The notes below the pieces were generated by a model. That model did not search any database, was not told where the DNA came from, and worked only from the letters and a program-made list of their open reading frames with translations. Made by a program: the position numbers and the translations under genes. This document shows, piece after piece, positions 33,669 to 42,426 of a stretch of 64,000 nucleotides of DNA. Origin of the DNA: Acidobacteriota bacterium (GTDB lineage: Bacteria; Acidobacteriota; Vicinamibacteria; Vicinamibacterales; UBA2999); NCBI GenBank assembly GCA_018000455.1, contig JAGNJW010000001.1, positions 1 through 64,000 on the forward strand. The letters are read 5' to 3'. The stretch's first letter is position 1. Each line of letters starts with the position of its first letter.

Positions 33669-34559
33669 TCAGGCCACCTTGGCCTGGGCATAGTACAGCG
33701 CTTCGAACTCGGCGGGCGGGATGTCACCGATCGGCCCGAGCAGGCGCCGGTTGTTGAACCAGTCAACCCACACGAGCGTGGCGAACTCGACGGCCTCGAG
33801 CGACCGCCACGGCCCCTTCCGTTGAATCACCTCCGTCTTGAAGAGCCCAATCACCGATTCGGCGAGGGCATTATCGTAGGCGTCGCCGCAGCTGCCGACC
33901 GACGGCGCGATGCCGGCGTCGGCGAGGCGGTCGGTGTAGCGCATCGAGAGGTACTGCACGCCCTGGTCGCTGTGATGCACGAGGCCGGTGAGGGCGTCGT
34001 GGCCACGCGCATGGATTGCCTGCTCGAGCGCGTCCAGTACGAAGTCGGTGCGCATCGAGGCCGACACGCGCCAGCCAACGAGGCGCCGGGCGAACACGTC
34101 GATGACGAAGGCGACAAACACGAAACCACCCCACGTCGCGACGTAGGTGAAGTCCGCCACCCAGAGCTGATTCGGCCGCGTCGCCACGAACTGGCGTTCG
34201 ACCAGGTCGCGCGGCCGCGCCCCCTCGCCCGCGTGGGTCGTCGTGATCCACGCCCGCCCGCGCACGGCGCCCCGCAGGCCCATGTCGCGCATCAAGCGCC
34301 CCACAGTGCAGCGCGCGACGCGGACCCCTTCACGCTTCAACTGCTTCCACGCTTTGCGCGGGCCGTAGACCTGGTGATTCTCATTCCACACCCGCTGAAT
34401 CTCAGGTCGCAGGGTGTCATCACGCTGGGCGCGCGCCGATCGGCAGGTCGGCTCGATCTGCTGACGACGATGGCGGTGATACGTCGACGGGGCGATCGGC
34501 AGCACGCGGCAGATCGACTCGACCCCGAAGCGGTCCCGGTGCGCGTCGATGAACGCCAC
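33669..34559 (-). CDS. IS3-family transposase OrfB (DDE integrase)
   Basis: A 296-residue frame starting with GTG, in the -1 frame relative to OrfA. It would normally be translated as an OrfAB fusion by programmed frameshifting near the OrfA stop. An N-terminal HTH_21 domain (FGVESICRVLPIAPSTYHRH, VYGPRKAWKQLKREGV) is followed by the rve integrase core. Catalytic residues are visible: Asp in WVADFTYVATW, Asp in HHSDQGVQYLS and Glu in NALAESVIGLFKTEVI. The C-terminal FNNRRLLGPIGDIPPAEFE is the typical family ending. It is full length, with no damage seen. Confidence 0.95.
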   Translation of the reverse strand: MAFIDAHRDRFGVESICRVLPIAPSTYHRHRRQQIEPTCRSARAQRDDTLRPEIQRVWNENHQVYGPRKAWKQLKREGVRVARCTVGRLMRDMGLRGAVRGRAWITTTHAGEGARPRDLVERQFVATRPNQLWVADFTYVATWGGFVFVAFVIDVFARRLVGWRVSASMRTDFVLDALEQAIHARGHDALTGLVHHSDQGVQYLSMRYTDRLADAGIAPSVGSCGDAYDNALAESVIGLFKTEVIQRKGPWRSLEAVEFATLVWVDWFNNRRLLGPIGDIPPAEFEALYYAQAKVA

Positions 34560-34567
34560 CAGTGCGC

Positions 34568-34897
34568 CTACTTGGTCCGGCGGTCGAGTGCCGCCTGGGC
34601 GAAAAACGCGGACGCCGTCTTGAGAATCTCGTTAGTCCGCTTCAGCTCGCGATTCTCGCGCTCCAACGCGGCCAACCGCTCGCGCTCGCTGGTCGTCAGC
34701 CCTGGCCGCTGCCCGGTGTCACGCTCGGCCTGGCGCACCCACTTCCGCAGCGTCTCGCCCGTCATGCCCAGCTTCGTCGCCACCGCCTGCAGTGCCGCCC
34801 ACTCCGACGGGTGCGCCGGCCGCTGCTCCATCACCAGCCGGACCGCGCGCTCACGCACCTCCGGCGAAAACCGACTTGGACGTCCCATAGACCCCAT
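34568..34897 (-). CDS. IS3-family transposase OrfA (helix-turn-helix)
   Basis: A 109-residue protein with an N-terminal helix-turn-helix ([33 protein letters not shown]). A leucine-zipper-like helix follows ([18 protein letters not shown]) and the family ending [14 protein letters not shown]. The true start may be the second Met, three codons in ([10 protein letters not shown]). The end overlaps the open OrfB frame, as expected for the -1 frameshift that makes the active fusion. Confidence 0.93.
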   Translation of the reverse strand: MGSMGRPSRFSPEVRERAVRLVMEQRPAHPSEWAALQAVATKLGMTGETLRKWVRQAERDTGQRPGLTTSERERLAALERENRELKRTNEILKTASAFFAQAALDRRTK

Positions 34898-34912
34898 CCT
34901 CCCAAGAAATGA

Positions 34913-34939
34913 GGTCTCCGAGAATCCCGGTACGCTTCA
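34913..34939 (-). repeat. IS3-family terminal inverted repeat, right
   Basis: Partner of the left repeat at 33630-33656. It precedes orfA and is followed at 34940-34943 by the second copy of the CACC target duplication. Confidence 0.9.
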
Positions 34940-34943
34940 CACC
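34940..34943. repeat. Target-site duplication CACC, right copy
   Basis: Second copy of the four bases duplicated on insertion of the IS3-family element; the first copy is at 33626-33629. Confidence 0.85.
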
Positions 34944-35079
34944 TTCTGATTGGTGGTTACTTTTCGACGAGGTTTCTCAAGACACCAGACTACCGGATGA
35001 CCGGCCTCCAGCATCGTGCACACATCGCGGCTGAAAAGCGGTTCACGAGTGCTGGGTCTGGGAACGAGTGAATCACTCC

Positions 35080-35800
35080 ATGACGAAAACAAACCACGTA
35101 GTTGTCGCGGCTGTCCTGCTGATGTCCGTGGGGTGCAGTCCCAAATACTATGTGCCCAACACCGTGAACGTCCCCATGATCCAGGCGAAAGGGCAAACCA
35201 ATCTGACCGTGGCCGGCAATGGAAATCAGGTGGAGTTCCAGGGCGCCTACGGCCTGGGTGGGTCCGTCGCATTTCAAGTGAATGGCGGCGCCGTGATCCC
35301 CAGGGACGAAGACAACGGCAATGGCGGTTCGGGGAGATTGCTCGAAGCGGGTGTCGGCGTCTTCCGCAACGTCAGCCCCAATGTCCTGTTTGACGTGTAT
35401 GCGCTGGCCGGAGTCGGAACCGTTGACAACGACTTTCCAACCACGGTGGCGGCCAACAACGGGCACTACGGGGAAAATTTCAGCCGATATGACGCGCTTC
35501 AGTTTGCAACCAAGCCTCAGTGCTCATGGAAAACACTTTTCCATCTCCGGCTCAGCGCGGATCTCCAGCCTGAGGTATCGGAACGTCCAGGGCAGTTTAG
35601 TTTTTGACGGCGTCAACCAGGTGACCTACTTGAACGACAACAAGTCGCACTTCCTGCTTGAACCTGCGGTGACCTTGCGAGCAGGCGGCCAGAAGATGCG
35701 CATTCAGATGCAGCTGGTCAGGAGCCTGAACCTTACGGATTCCAGTTTCAGGCAGGACGATAACCTGCTGAGCGTCGGGCTCAATTTCAATTTTCGCTAG
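35080..35800 (+). pseudogene. Frameshifted Bacteroidota-like outer-membrane lipoprotein gene
   Basis: The first frame (35080-35607) starts MTKTNHVVVAAVLLMSVGC, a lipoprotein signal. It continues SPKYYVPNTVNVPMIQAKGQ, NQVEFQGAYGLGGSVAFQVN and NVLFDVYALAGVGTVDNDFP. Near 35495-35513 the homologous sequence moves to the +1 frame, giving SLSAHGKHFSISGSARISSL and finishing with a barrel-like DDNLLSVGLNFNFR at 35800. I recognise the YYVPNTxNVP...NGGSG...PNxLFDVYxLxGxGxxxN pattern from flavobacterial and other Bacteroidota proteins. The stretch is visibly less GC-rich than its neighbours, which supports transfer. One indel disrupts it, unless it is a sequencing error. Confidence 0.75.
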
Positions 35801-36050
35801 TACCGCCGCCGCGCTTCCAGCGTCGCCGCCAGATGGTCGGCGACCCACTTCTCCGCCTGCGTCGCGATATCGCGACCGCACCGGCCTTCAACTACTTGCG
35901 GCCGGTTGATGGGGAAATGAAAGGTGGATGGACGAGAACAGTGTCAGTTGGAACCGCTATCGCCGGTGGCTCTGTCGCCTCGGCCAGCTTCAACGGTCGG
36001 CGGCCGTCGGCGGGCCGTGTCGGTTCGGGCACCAGCAGTGGTCGCGCCGG

Positions 36051-37709
36051 CTATTTGCGCGTGACCGTGGCCTGGTCGAAGTAGCTGTGTCCCTCGACTT
36101 CTGAGAGAGTCGCAGTGATGGCATAGCTGTCGTCGGCGGTCGTCACGCTCACCGTCCGCACACGGATTTCCGTGCGCTGAGGCGACTGGCTGCGCAGAGC
36201 CTCGCGGAGCACGCGGCCATCCATCGCCGAGGGCACGGGCAGACCGAGCAGGTGCAACAGCGTCGGGGCGAGATCCACGTTGCCGCTCGGGCTCGTCACA
36301 CTGAAGCCGCGGACGACATCCGGACCCGCGGCGATGAGCGTGTTGTGCACATCGTCGGGATTCGTGCTGCCGTGCCCGGCCGCGCCGGCCGCCATCGTGG
36401 AGGCACCGCGCGGGCCGCCCTGCTGGGCGTCGACCCAGTTTGCTGACACCAGGATGTCGCCGGCGCGCGGATGCGTCCAGCCGACCAGATCGAACGACAG
36501 CGTTCCGGGCACGTGGCCGTCGGGATCGCCTGGCGTCCTGGCGGCGGTGAAGATCGCCCCCACGGCCGGGGCCTTGCGGAGCGCGGCAACGATCTCCGCC
36601 ACGCGCGCCGGGTCGCGGTCGCGGCGCAAGTGCACGGCTCCACCGGCCGTCACGATGTCCGGCGTGCCGTCGGGCATGGGGTGGGCGAAAGGCTTCACGA
36701 GAGCGGGCAGATCGAAGCCGCCCGAGTGGGTGGAAAACCCGTGATCGGACACGACGATGAGATTGGTGGTCGCGAGCCGTCCGGCGGCCTCGAGCGCGTC
36801 TTCGATCCGGCCGATCTCGGTGTCGACGGCCGTGAGCACCTGCCGCGTCGCCTCGGTGTCGAGCCCCACGGCGTGTGCGGTCGTGTCAGGTTCGCTGAAC
36901 CACGCGAACACCACGTCGGGCTCGATCTCCGGCAGCCCCACACGCAGCAGCATGTCGGTCATGTAGCGGTTCCGCTCGGCATTCGGCACCGCCGCCTTCG
37001 GGATGGGGCCGAGCAGCGATTCGACCTTGGACTGCATGGCGGCCGGGCGGAAGAACTCCGTGTTGAGGATGGTGCCCGACGTGGCTGTGGGCGCGAGCAG
37101 GAGCGCCGAGCCCGATGAGCCGGAGCTCACGACCAGCACGCGTCGCCCCGCTGCAGCGAGGAGGTCGCCCAAGGCCGGCGCCGTGAGCAGTCGACCCTCC
37201 GTGGTCGCGACCCGCTCGAGTTGCAGGTGGTCGGCCGTGTCGGTGGCGCGCGTCGCGTTGGCAGACGGGATGTAGATGGCATTGCCCAGGATGCCGTGGT
37301 GGACCGGCAACATCCCGGTTGTGAAGGTGGAGGCGTTCACACGCGTCACCGTCGGGAATACCGCGTGGTGGTTCGTGAACGTCGTGCCCCGCGACACCAG
37401 GCGCCGCACGCGCGGCATCACGGCGTCGGTCACCATGTCTGGCCGGAGGCCATCGACAACGAGCACGATCTGCGTGTGGGGCGGCGTCTGAGCCGCTGGG
37501 GCTCGAGCTTCCGGGTTGCCTCCGATGACCATGCCCAGGGTCAGGGCACACGCAACACCGACAGCCGTGCGGCGGCCAATCGGGCCACCAGCCATGGCGC
37601 CCGCGGCACCGTCCACGGCCGCTGCGCCGGCCACGCTGGCGGCTCTGACCGCCGTGCTCACCGCGCCGAGTGCGGCCACAAGCCATCTGGCACGAACCAT
37701 CGTCGGCAT
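36051..37709 (-). CDS. Alkaline phosphatase superfamily (type I phosphodiesterase/nucleotide pyrophosphatase) protein
   Basis: A 552-residue protein. The N-terminus is unusually long and Ala-rich, with two hydrophobic stretches (LVAALGAVSTAVRAASVAGA and TAVGVACALTLGMVIGG). The first is probably a signal or anchor; a later start is possible. The catalytic domain follows the PF01663 layout: QIVLVVDGLRPDMV (metal Asp), HAVFPTVTRVNASTF (nucleophile Thr), AWFSEPDTTAHAVG (Asp and His), LIVVSDHGFSTHSG (Asp-His) and AAGHGSTNPDDVHNTLIAAG. All zinc ligands seem present. It likely hydrolyses phosphodiesters or nucleotides in the periplasm. It stands alone between the transferred lipoprotein gene and the subtilase. 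Confidence 0.88.
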   Translation of the reverse strand: MPTMVRARWLVAALGAVSTAVRAASVAGAAAVDGAAGAMAGGPIGRRTAVGVACALTLGMVIGGNPEARAPAAQTPPHTQIVLVVDGLRPDMVTDAVMPRVRRLVSRGTTFTNHHAVFPTVTRVNASTFTTGMLPVHHGILGNAIYIPSANATRATDTADHLQLERVATTEGRLLTAPALGDLLAAAGRRVLVVSSGSSGSALLLAPTATSGTILNTEFFRPAAMQSKVESLLGPIPKAAVPNAERNRYMTDMLLRVGLPEIEPDVVFAWFSEPDTTAHAVGLDTEATRQVLTAVDTEIGRIEDALEAAGRLATTNLIVVSDHGFSTHSGGFDLPALVKPFAHPMPDGTPDIVTAGGAVHLRRDRDPARVAEIVAALRKAPAVGAIFTAARTPGDPDGHVPGTLSFDLVGWTHPRAGDILVSANWVDAQQGGPRGASTMAAGAAGHGSTNPDDVHNTLIAAGPDVVRGFSVTSPSGNVDLAPTLLHLLGLPVPSAMDGRVLREALRSQSPQRTEIRVRTVSVTTADDSYAITATLSEVEGHSYFDQATVTRK

Positions 37710-37790
37710 GCACGCATTATGACGTCATGACACGCGTCGAAACACGCCCTCCAGCCTTGTGTGCATCGATGCCGACGTGCCGTTCCCTAA

Positions 37791-40049
37791 TCAGTGATCA
37801 CGGACCGCCCTGCTAGGGGGCACCACCAGCGTCACCTGACTGGACGGCGGGCTCGCGCCAAGCGAGTTGATGGCCACCAACCGCAGGAAATACGTGCCAC
37901 TCGGTATGCCGGAGAACCCGACCGAGGTGCCCGACCCGACGGGAAAGGTGCCGACGGCCGCGCCGGTGACACTGAGCAGGTATGAGGTGGGTGCACCGCC
38001 AGCGCCGGCACTCCACGACAGGCCGACGGTGCTGCCGGAGACGGTGGGCTGGTTCAACGTGGGTGCACCGGGCGGCTGCGGGCCGGCGACCGATGCGACT
38101 GCTTCGTTCGAGTTGGACGGGCTGCGGCCACCGGCGTTCTCCGCATGGACGCGCACGTAGTACAGGCCCGGCGGCACGCCGGCCACGGTGAAGCTGGGCG
38201 GGTTCGCCGGCAGTCTCATCGCCAGAAATGGCGTCGCGAACCCGGGCGTGTTGCCGGCCTCGAGCACGTAACTGCCCACCATCCCCCCGGACGTCGGTGC
38301 GTTCCAGGTGAAGGCGACGCTGCTGCCGGCAACCGTGGCGAGCAGGCCGGTCACGTTGCCGGGCGCCGCCGGGAGGGACGGTGCGGTAAACGCAACGACA
38401 TTCGAGGCCGGGCCCGTGCCGCTGGCGTTGGATGCCACGACACTCAGCGAATAGGCGCCGTTGGGGACACCGGGCACGCTGTACGACGTGGTGTTCCCCA
38501 CCGGGAGCGTGGCGGCGCCAATTGGCGACTGCGTGACGGACAGGGCATAGCTGGTGGGCGTCCCGCCACTGGCTGGCGCCGACCACGACATGCTGAGGTT
38601 GTTGCCGTTCACGACGACGGAGAAGCCCGTGGGCGCTCCCGGGGCGCCCGTGCCGCTGCCGAGCAACGCCAGTCGGGCGGCGTTGACGTTGATGAGCGGA
38701 TGGGTTGCGCCGCCACTAGAACGCTGGTCAGCGATGGGCGTGCCGGTCGCGGTCAACGCGGCGAGCACGGCAGAGACCGATGCTGCCGGCGACGCGTGCT
38801 TCAGGATCGCCCACGCGCCGGCGACATGCGGGGCCGCCATCGACGTCCCGTTGAAGCTGGTGTAGGTGCCGCCGGGCACCGACGAGACGATGTTGCTGCC
38901 GGGCGCATACAGCGACAGGAAGGGCGCGTTGTTGCTGAAGCTCGACACCGACACCGGCGCCAGGTCGGTGGTCGACCCGACGCTCACCGCCGACGAGATG
39001 CAACCTGGCGCGCTGATGGAATCGCGGTAGCCGCTGTTGCCGGACGAGATCACCACGGCGATGCCGAGCGAGCGGAGGTTGTCGATCGCGGCCTTGAGTC
39101 CATTGCTGGCGTTGGCGGCGTCACAGGTCGCCTGCGACGTGTACCGACCGCCACCCAGACTCATGTTCACCGCGGCGATTCTCGAGGCGTTGGTGGGCCC
39201 CGCCAGCGCGGCCACGCCGTTCAGGGCGAGGACCTGGTCGGACGTGTACGACAAGACACATGGTGGCGTCGAGCCGCAAGTGCTGCTGCTGTTGAAGCGC
39301 GTGAACACCTGCAGCGCGACGATCGAGGCGCCGGGTGCGACGCCGTGCGCACCTCCGCTGCCGTTCGCGCCTGCCGCGATGCCGGCAACGTGGGTGCCGT
39401 GCTCGCAATCGTCGATCGCGCAGGGTAAACCGCTGCCACTGGCGGTAGAGACAGCGACACCGCCCGGACACACCGAGGTGCCCGTGCCCGTGCCGCCGGC
39501 ATTCGAGAAACAGGCCTCTGCGGCGACACGCCCGCCCAGGAAGGCGTGCGTCTTGTCGACGCCGGTATCGGCAATCGCCACGGCCCAGCCGGCGCCGGTG
39601 GCGCCCGCACTCCATGCGGCCGGAGCGTTGACGAGGGGCACGCTCTGCAGCAGGTCGGCCCGGTCGAGCGCGTTCTCTTCGATGCTGGTCACGCCTGGCA
39701 GGGTGACGAGCGTCTCGAGTCCGGTGCGGGTCACGGCTGCCGTGAAGTACGGGATGATGCCGAAACCGGTGCCCACCGTGATGCCGGCGGCGGCGGCACG
39801 GCCCATCACGTCGTCCAGGGCCAGCGCGATGACCTCACGCTGGCTGGAGACGGCCGTCGGCCCTGCCAGCAGGCCTTCGGGCACGAAACCGGCCTGCACG
39901 CCCACGATGACGCTGACCGTCTCGCCGGCCGCGACGCGCGCGGCCACGCCGGCGGGCACGTCAATCCGCGCCTGGGCGTGCGCCAGCGCGCCGACGACGG
40001 CAATCACGAGCATCGAGACGAGAAACTTCACCAGGCGCTGAATGGGCAC
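37791..40049 (-). CDS. Secreted subtilisin-like serine peptidase (S8) with FN3 tail
   Basis: A 752-residue protein. The GTG start at 40049 was chosen for AAAGGAG upstream and the resulting signal peptide (RLVKFLVSMLVIAVVGALAHA). After an I9-type propeptide (residues 25-115), the S8 domain has the catalytic triad in order: Asp in VAIADTGVDKTH, His in EHGTHVAGIAAG and Ser in FNGTSMAAPHVAGAW. Asn in VISSGNSGYR is the oxyanion residue. Three FN3 domains follow (about 465-745), each with the Pro-rich start APGAPTGFSV/APGNVTGLL type and a YxLSV or YxVRV strand. It is exported and probably degrades proteins. Its FN3 repeats resemble those of the gene at 12153. Confidence 0.93.
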   Translation of the reverse strand: MPIQRLVKFLVSMLVIAVVGALAHAQARIDVPAGVAARVAAGETVSVIVGVQAGFVPEGLLAGPTAVSSQREVIALALDDVMGRAAAAGITVGTGFGIIPYFTAAVTRTGLETLVTLPGVTSIEENALDRADLLQSVPLVNAPAAWSAGATGAGWAVAIADTGVDKTHAFLGGRVAAEACFSNAGGTGTGTSVCPGGVAVSTASGSGLPCAIDDCEHGTHVAGIAAGANGSGGAHGVAPGASIVALQVFTRFNSSSTCGSTPPCVLSYTSDQVLALNGVAALAGPTNASRIAAVNMSLGGGRYTSQATCDAANASNGLKAAIDNLRSLGIAVVISSGNSGYRDSISAPGCISSAVSVGSTTDLAPVSVSSFSNNAPFLSLYAPGSNIVSSVPGGTYTSFNGTSMAAPHVAGAWAILKHASPAASVSAVLAALTATGTPIADQRSSGGATHPLINVNAARLALLGSGTGAPGAPTGFSVVVNGNNLSMSWSAPASGGTPTSYALSVTQSPIGAATLPVGNTTSYSVPGVPNGAYSLSVVASNASGTGPASNVVAFTAPSLPAAPGNVTGLLATVAGSSVAFTWNAPTSGGMVGSYVLEAGNTPGFATPFLAMRLPANPPSFTVAGVPPGLYYVRVHAENAGGRSPSNSNEAVASVAGPQPPGAPTLNQPTVSGSTVGLSWSAGAGGAPTSYLLSVTGAAVGTFPVGSGTSVGFSGIPSGTYFLRLVAINSLGASPPSSQVTLVVPPSRAVRDH

Positions 40050-40119
40050 GTCGGAACTCCTTTGGCGAGCTGACGGATAATACTTCACGACTGGATCGCG
40101 ACGGTGGCCGCCGACCACG

Positions 40120-41088
40120 TCACGGCACGACGACGGCGACTTCATTAGATACCGGGCTGGTGCCGGCGGCGTTCAAGGCCACGATCCGCACGTAGTAGGT
40201 TCCGGGTGGCGCAGCCGGCGCGGCAGCTTCGCGGGCGCCCACGGCGATGGTGTCGCCCTCGACGTCGCAGGCCACGCCGTAGCGATCCCGCGGGCCGAGG
40301 TCCGGCGCCTGGAGCTCGCCCTGCATCGACCAGGCACCAGCACGCCGGTAGACGTAGGCTTTACCCTGGGCGTATGAGGCCGACGTGTGGGACTCGACCA
40401 TACCGACGCAGATCGTGTTGCCCGAAATCGCGACCGACATGCCGAAGCTGTGTCGCTCAGCGGGCTCCTGCAGCCTCTGCTCCACCCAAGCCGTGCCTGC
40501 CCGCTCGAAGACGTACACCGAGCCGTTCGCGACCGGGTTCCCGATGGGATCGAGGATTCGGTTGCCGCCAATCGCACCGACGACGATGGTGTCGCCGTCG
40601 ATGTCGACCTCCTGACCGAAGAGGTCGACAGTATTCGCGTCTGACGCTGTCAATTTGGCCTGCTGGACCCAGGTGCTGCCGTCCCAGCCGAATACGTAGG
40701 CCGCGCCGTGCTCACCACCAATTGGCCCGCCACCGATGGCTGCACCGACGACGAGCGTGTTGCCGCTCAAGGCCACGTCACTGCCGAAGTTGTCGCGGGG
40801 CCGACCATCGCTCGCCCTGAGCTGTTGAAAAGCGGCCCAGGTGCCAGACGCCGTCCGGCGGCACACCTGCACGTAGCCCTGGGCGCCAAGGAAGGGAGTG
40901 ATGAACTGGTTACCAACCACGCCGACCATGAGGAACTCGTCGCCGAGCGCGACGCTCTGGCCGAACCGCGACTGGCTCGCGCCTGAGAACCGCTGGACCA
41001 GGCTGACGGTCTGGGCGACGGCCGCGCCGACGGCCCACAGACTGATGGCCGCGGCCAGAAGCACACGAGATACGCGGGAGCAGGTCAC
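40120..41088 (-). CDS. FG-GAP repeat exported protein ending in a partial FN3 domain
   Basis: A 322-residue protein with a signal peptide (VLLAAAISLWAVGAAVAQ). FG-GAP-type repeats run through residues 30-280: FGQSVALGDEFLMVGVV, FGSDVALSGNTLVVGAAIGG, FGQEVDIDGDTIVVGAIGG, FGMSVAISGNTICVGM and YGVACDVEGDTIAVGA. The last repeat breaks off at VGAREAAAPAAPPG and passes straight into the end of an FN3 domain, TYYVRIVALNAAGTSPVSNE, closing VVVP like the gene at 12153. The first half of that FN3 domain is missing, so an in-frame deletion seems to have fused two segments. Located 70 bp upstream of the subtilase on the same strand. Confidence 0.75.
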   Translation of the reverse strand: MTCSRVSRVLLAAAISLWAVGAAVAQTVSLVQRFSGASQSRFGQSVALGDEFLMVGVVGNQFITPFLGAQGYVQVCRRTASGTWAAFQQLRASDGRPRDNFGSDVALSGNTLVVGAAIGGGPIGGEHGAAYVFGWDGSTWVQQAKLTASDANTVDLFGQEVDIDGDTIVVGAIGGNRILDPIGNPVANGSVYVFERAGTAWVEQRLQEPAERHSFGMSVAISGNTICVGMVESHTSASYAQGKAYVYRRAGAWSMQGELQAPDLGPRDRYGVACDVEGDTIAVGAREAAAPAAPPGTYYVRIVALNAAGTSPVSNEVAVVVP

Positions 41089-41378
41089 AAACCACCCTGG
41101 GGACGCTCACCGAGCCAAATGGGGATCATGCGGTGGAAGTTCCTCGATCACCCAAGCGGGAACCCGCGCCGGTCGGGCTCATGCCGGTCGGCTGGTCCGG
41201 TGCGCCGCAGGAGTCGAGGCCGACGGCACGACGGTCGTGGGTCCGATTGTGGCCACGTTGCTCGGGGGCGCACAGCCGCCGAAAAGGGGAGGCGGCAGGC
41301 GGGGAACTCCCGTGATGGCCGAGCCCGTCAGCGCGGCATTGGACGACCGCCGTCGATACAATCAGGGCCGCAGGAGGC

Positions 41379-41981
41379 ATGGTGCTGACCAAGACCCCCC
41401 CGTACTTGACACTGGCCGTCTTCGGGCTCGCCGTAGCGCTCATCTACGCCGGCGACAAGCTGGGATCGTCTGGCACGCAGGCGCTCGGGACGGCCATCCT
41501 CGCCCTCGGCCTCGTGGGCATCGGTGTGGACTCGCTGCGCACGCGCTACTTCGACATGCCGGTGGGCTCGAGCCTCAGGAGCACCGCGCGCTTCACGTTC
41601 AAGGGACCGGGCGCCGTGGTCTGGGGCTTGATGTGCCTCGCGCTCGGACTCGGGGCGCTGGCGCTTTCCGGTGTCGTGCTGTTCGGTCTCGAAGACAGCG
41701 CGCAGCGCCTGGTGATGGCGCGGCCAGGCATCGCGCTTGCGCCGGTGGGATTCATCTTCCTGTGCACGGCCCTTGGCTGGCTCCTCGGCGACGAGACGAT
41801 GAACTCGTCGGTGCCGATGTTCTTCGTCACGCTGCCCCATCGCATCGGCGCCGTCATCACGCTGGCCTTCGCCCTCGCCGTGCTGGGCGTCGGCGTGTTC
41901 GAGCTGGTGGCGCCGTCGGCGTTCGATCGCATCCTGGAATCGCTCAGGCCGCCCCCTGCACCGCAAGTACCGCCGCGCTGA
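41379..41981 (+). CDS. Four-helix membrane protein of unknown function
   Basis: A 200-residue protein with hydrophobic helices at about residues 8-25 (YLTLAVFGLAVALIYAG), 33-50, 80-105 (VVWGLMCLALGLGALALSGV), 117-137 (GIALAPVGFIFLCTALGWLL) and 155-178. A soluble loop follows helix 2. No transporter or enzyme motif is recognisable. The C-terminal tail is Pro-rich. The 290 bp before it holds nothing I can identify. Monocistronic in appearance. Confidence 0.65.
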   Translation: MVLTKTPPYLTLAVFGLAVALIYAGDKLGSSGTQALGTAILALGLVGIGVDSLRTRYFDMPVGSSLRSTARFTFKGPGAVVWGLMCLALGLGALALSGVVLFGLEDSAQRLVMARPGIALAPVGFIFLCTALGWLLGDETMNSSVPMFFVTLPHRIGAVITLAFALAVLGVGVFELVAPSAFDRILESLRPPPAPQVPPR

Positions 41982-42231
41982 GCGCTCGCTCGGCCGGGGA
42001 CCCGGCCTGTCGCCCCTGGTACGTCGAAGCCCTTGGCGGACGGTTGTCACTCGTTGCGAAGTTTCCGGACAAAGATCCCGTCGTTCTCAGAGGTCTGGCT
42101 GCGTTGGCAGACGCGCCGACGAGAGCTACCAGGTGGCCGTCGTCCTTGGCTGCGACGATGATCGCATAGCTCTCGGCGCCATGCTCGCCGCAAGCTGAGT
42201 GAGGCTCACTCATTCGACGACCGCAAATTAT

Positions 42232-42267
42232 TGACCGAAAATAAGTTGGGAGTGTTGGTGGACCTGA
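42232..42267. repeat. 36-bp direct repeat, distal copy (candidate attachment site)
   Basis: Matches 49195-49230 at 32 of 36 bases, with 23 consecutive identical bases at 42245-42267. The last 12 bases are the complement of the tRNA-Ala 3' end including CCA. Same orientation as the other copy, 6963 bp apart. No other part of a tRNA follows, so it is a 3'-end fragment, as left by tRNA-targeted integration. Confidence 0.65.
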
Positions 42268-42282
42268 ACCGCGCCAGTTGGA
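42256..42282. repeat. 27-bp dispersed repeat, copy B
   Basis: 26 of 27 bases match 20337-20363. It overlaps the candidate attachment repeat by 12 bases. This copy therefore joins a tRNA-3'-end-like half to a half (AACCGCGCCAGTTGGA) shared only with copy A. Confidence 0.55.
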
Positions 42283-42426
42283 ATCGAATGAGCCGCTGGT
42301 TGCGCCGGCTGGCCCGCCTTCGAGACGCCGCCTGAGCAACGGCGGGCACGTGCGGTCGCTCACCCTCCATCGCCCAGGCCACGTGTCGCGCGTGCTGCAC
42401 GTATAATACGTGCAGGAGGAGCTGAC

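Larger units (their letters stand above)
33630..34939 (-). mobile_element. IS3-family insertion sequence, apparently intact (1310 bp)
   Basis: The element has 27-bp terminal inverted repeats starting TGAAGCGTACCGGG and ending CGGAGACC, with mismatches confined to the five bases between. It is flanked by a 4-bp duplication, CACC. It carries the two frames of an IS3 transposase on the minus strand: an upstream helix-turn-helix OrfA and a DDE integrase OrfB in the -1 frame. No internal stops or deletions are seen, so it could be active. It has landed between the UbiU-like gene and a damaged Bacteroidota-like lipoprotein gene. Confidence 0.95.
41982..42426. other. Intergenic region with repeat copies; no gene recognised
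   Basis: This 445-bp stretch contains the tRNA-3'-end-like repeat at 42232-42267 and the dispersed repeat at 42256-42282. It ends in an AT-richer promoter-like segment before the antitoxin gene. Minus-strand frames are open but resemble no family I know. It may be the outer junction of a decayed island. Confidence 0.45.

Noticed and set aside
35800-35890. Minus-strand fragment ending WVADHLAATLEARRRY-stop
   Set aside because: It looks like a natural C-terminus, but I could not assign a family and the frame has no supported upstream part; too short to call.
42245-42285. Possible second tRNA gene, because the sequence matches the tRNA-Ala 3' end
   Set aside because: Only 12 nt of the tRNA are present; there is no anticodon arm, D arm or acceptor 5' half.
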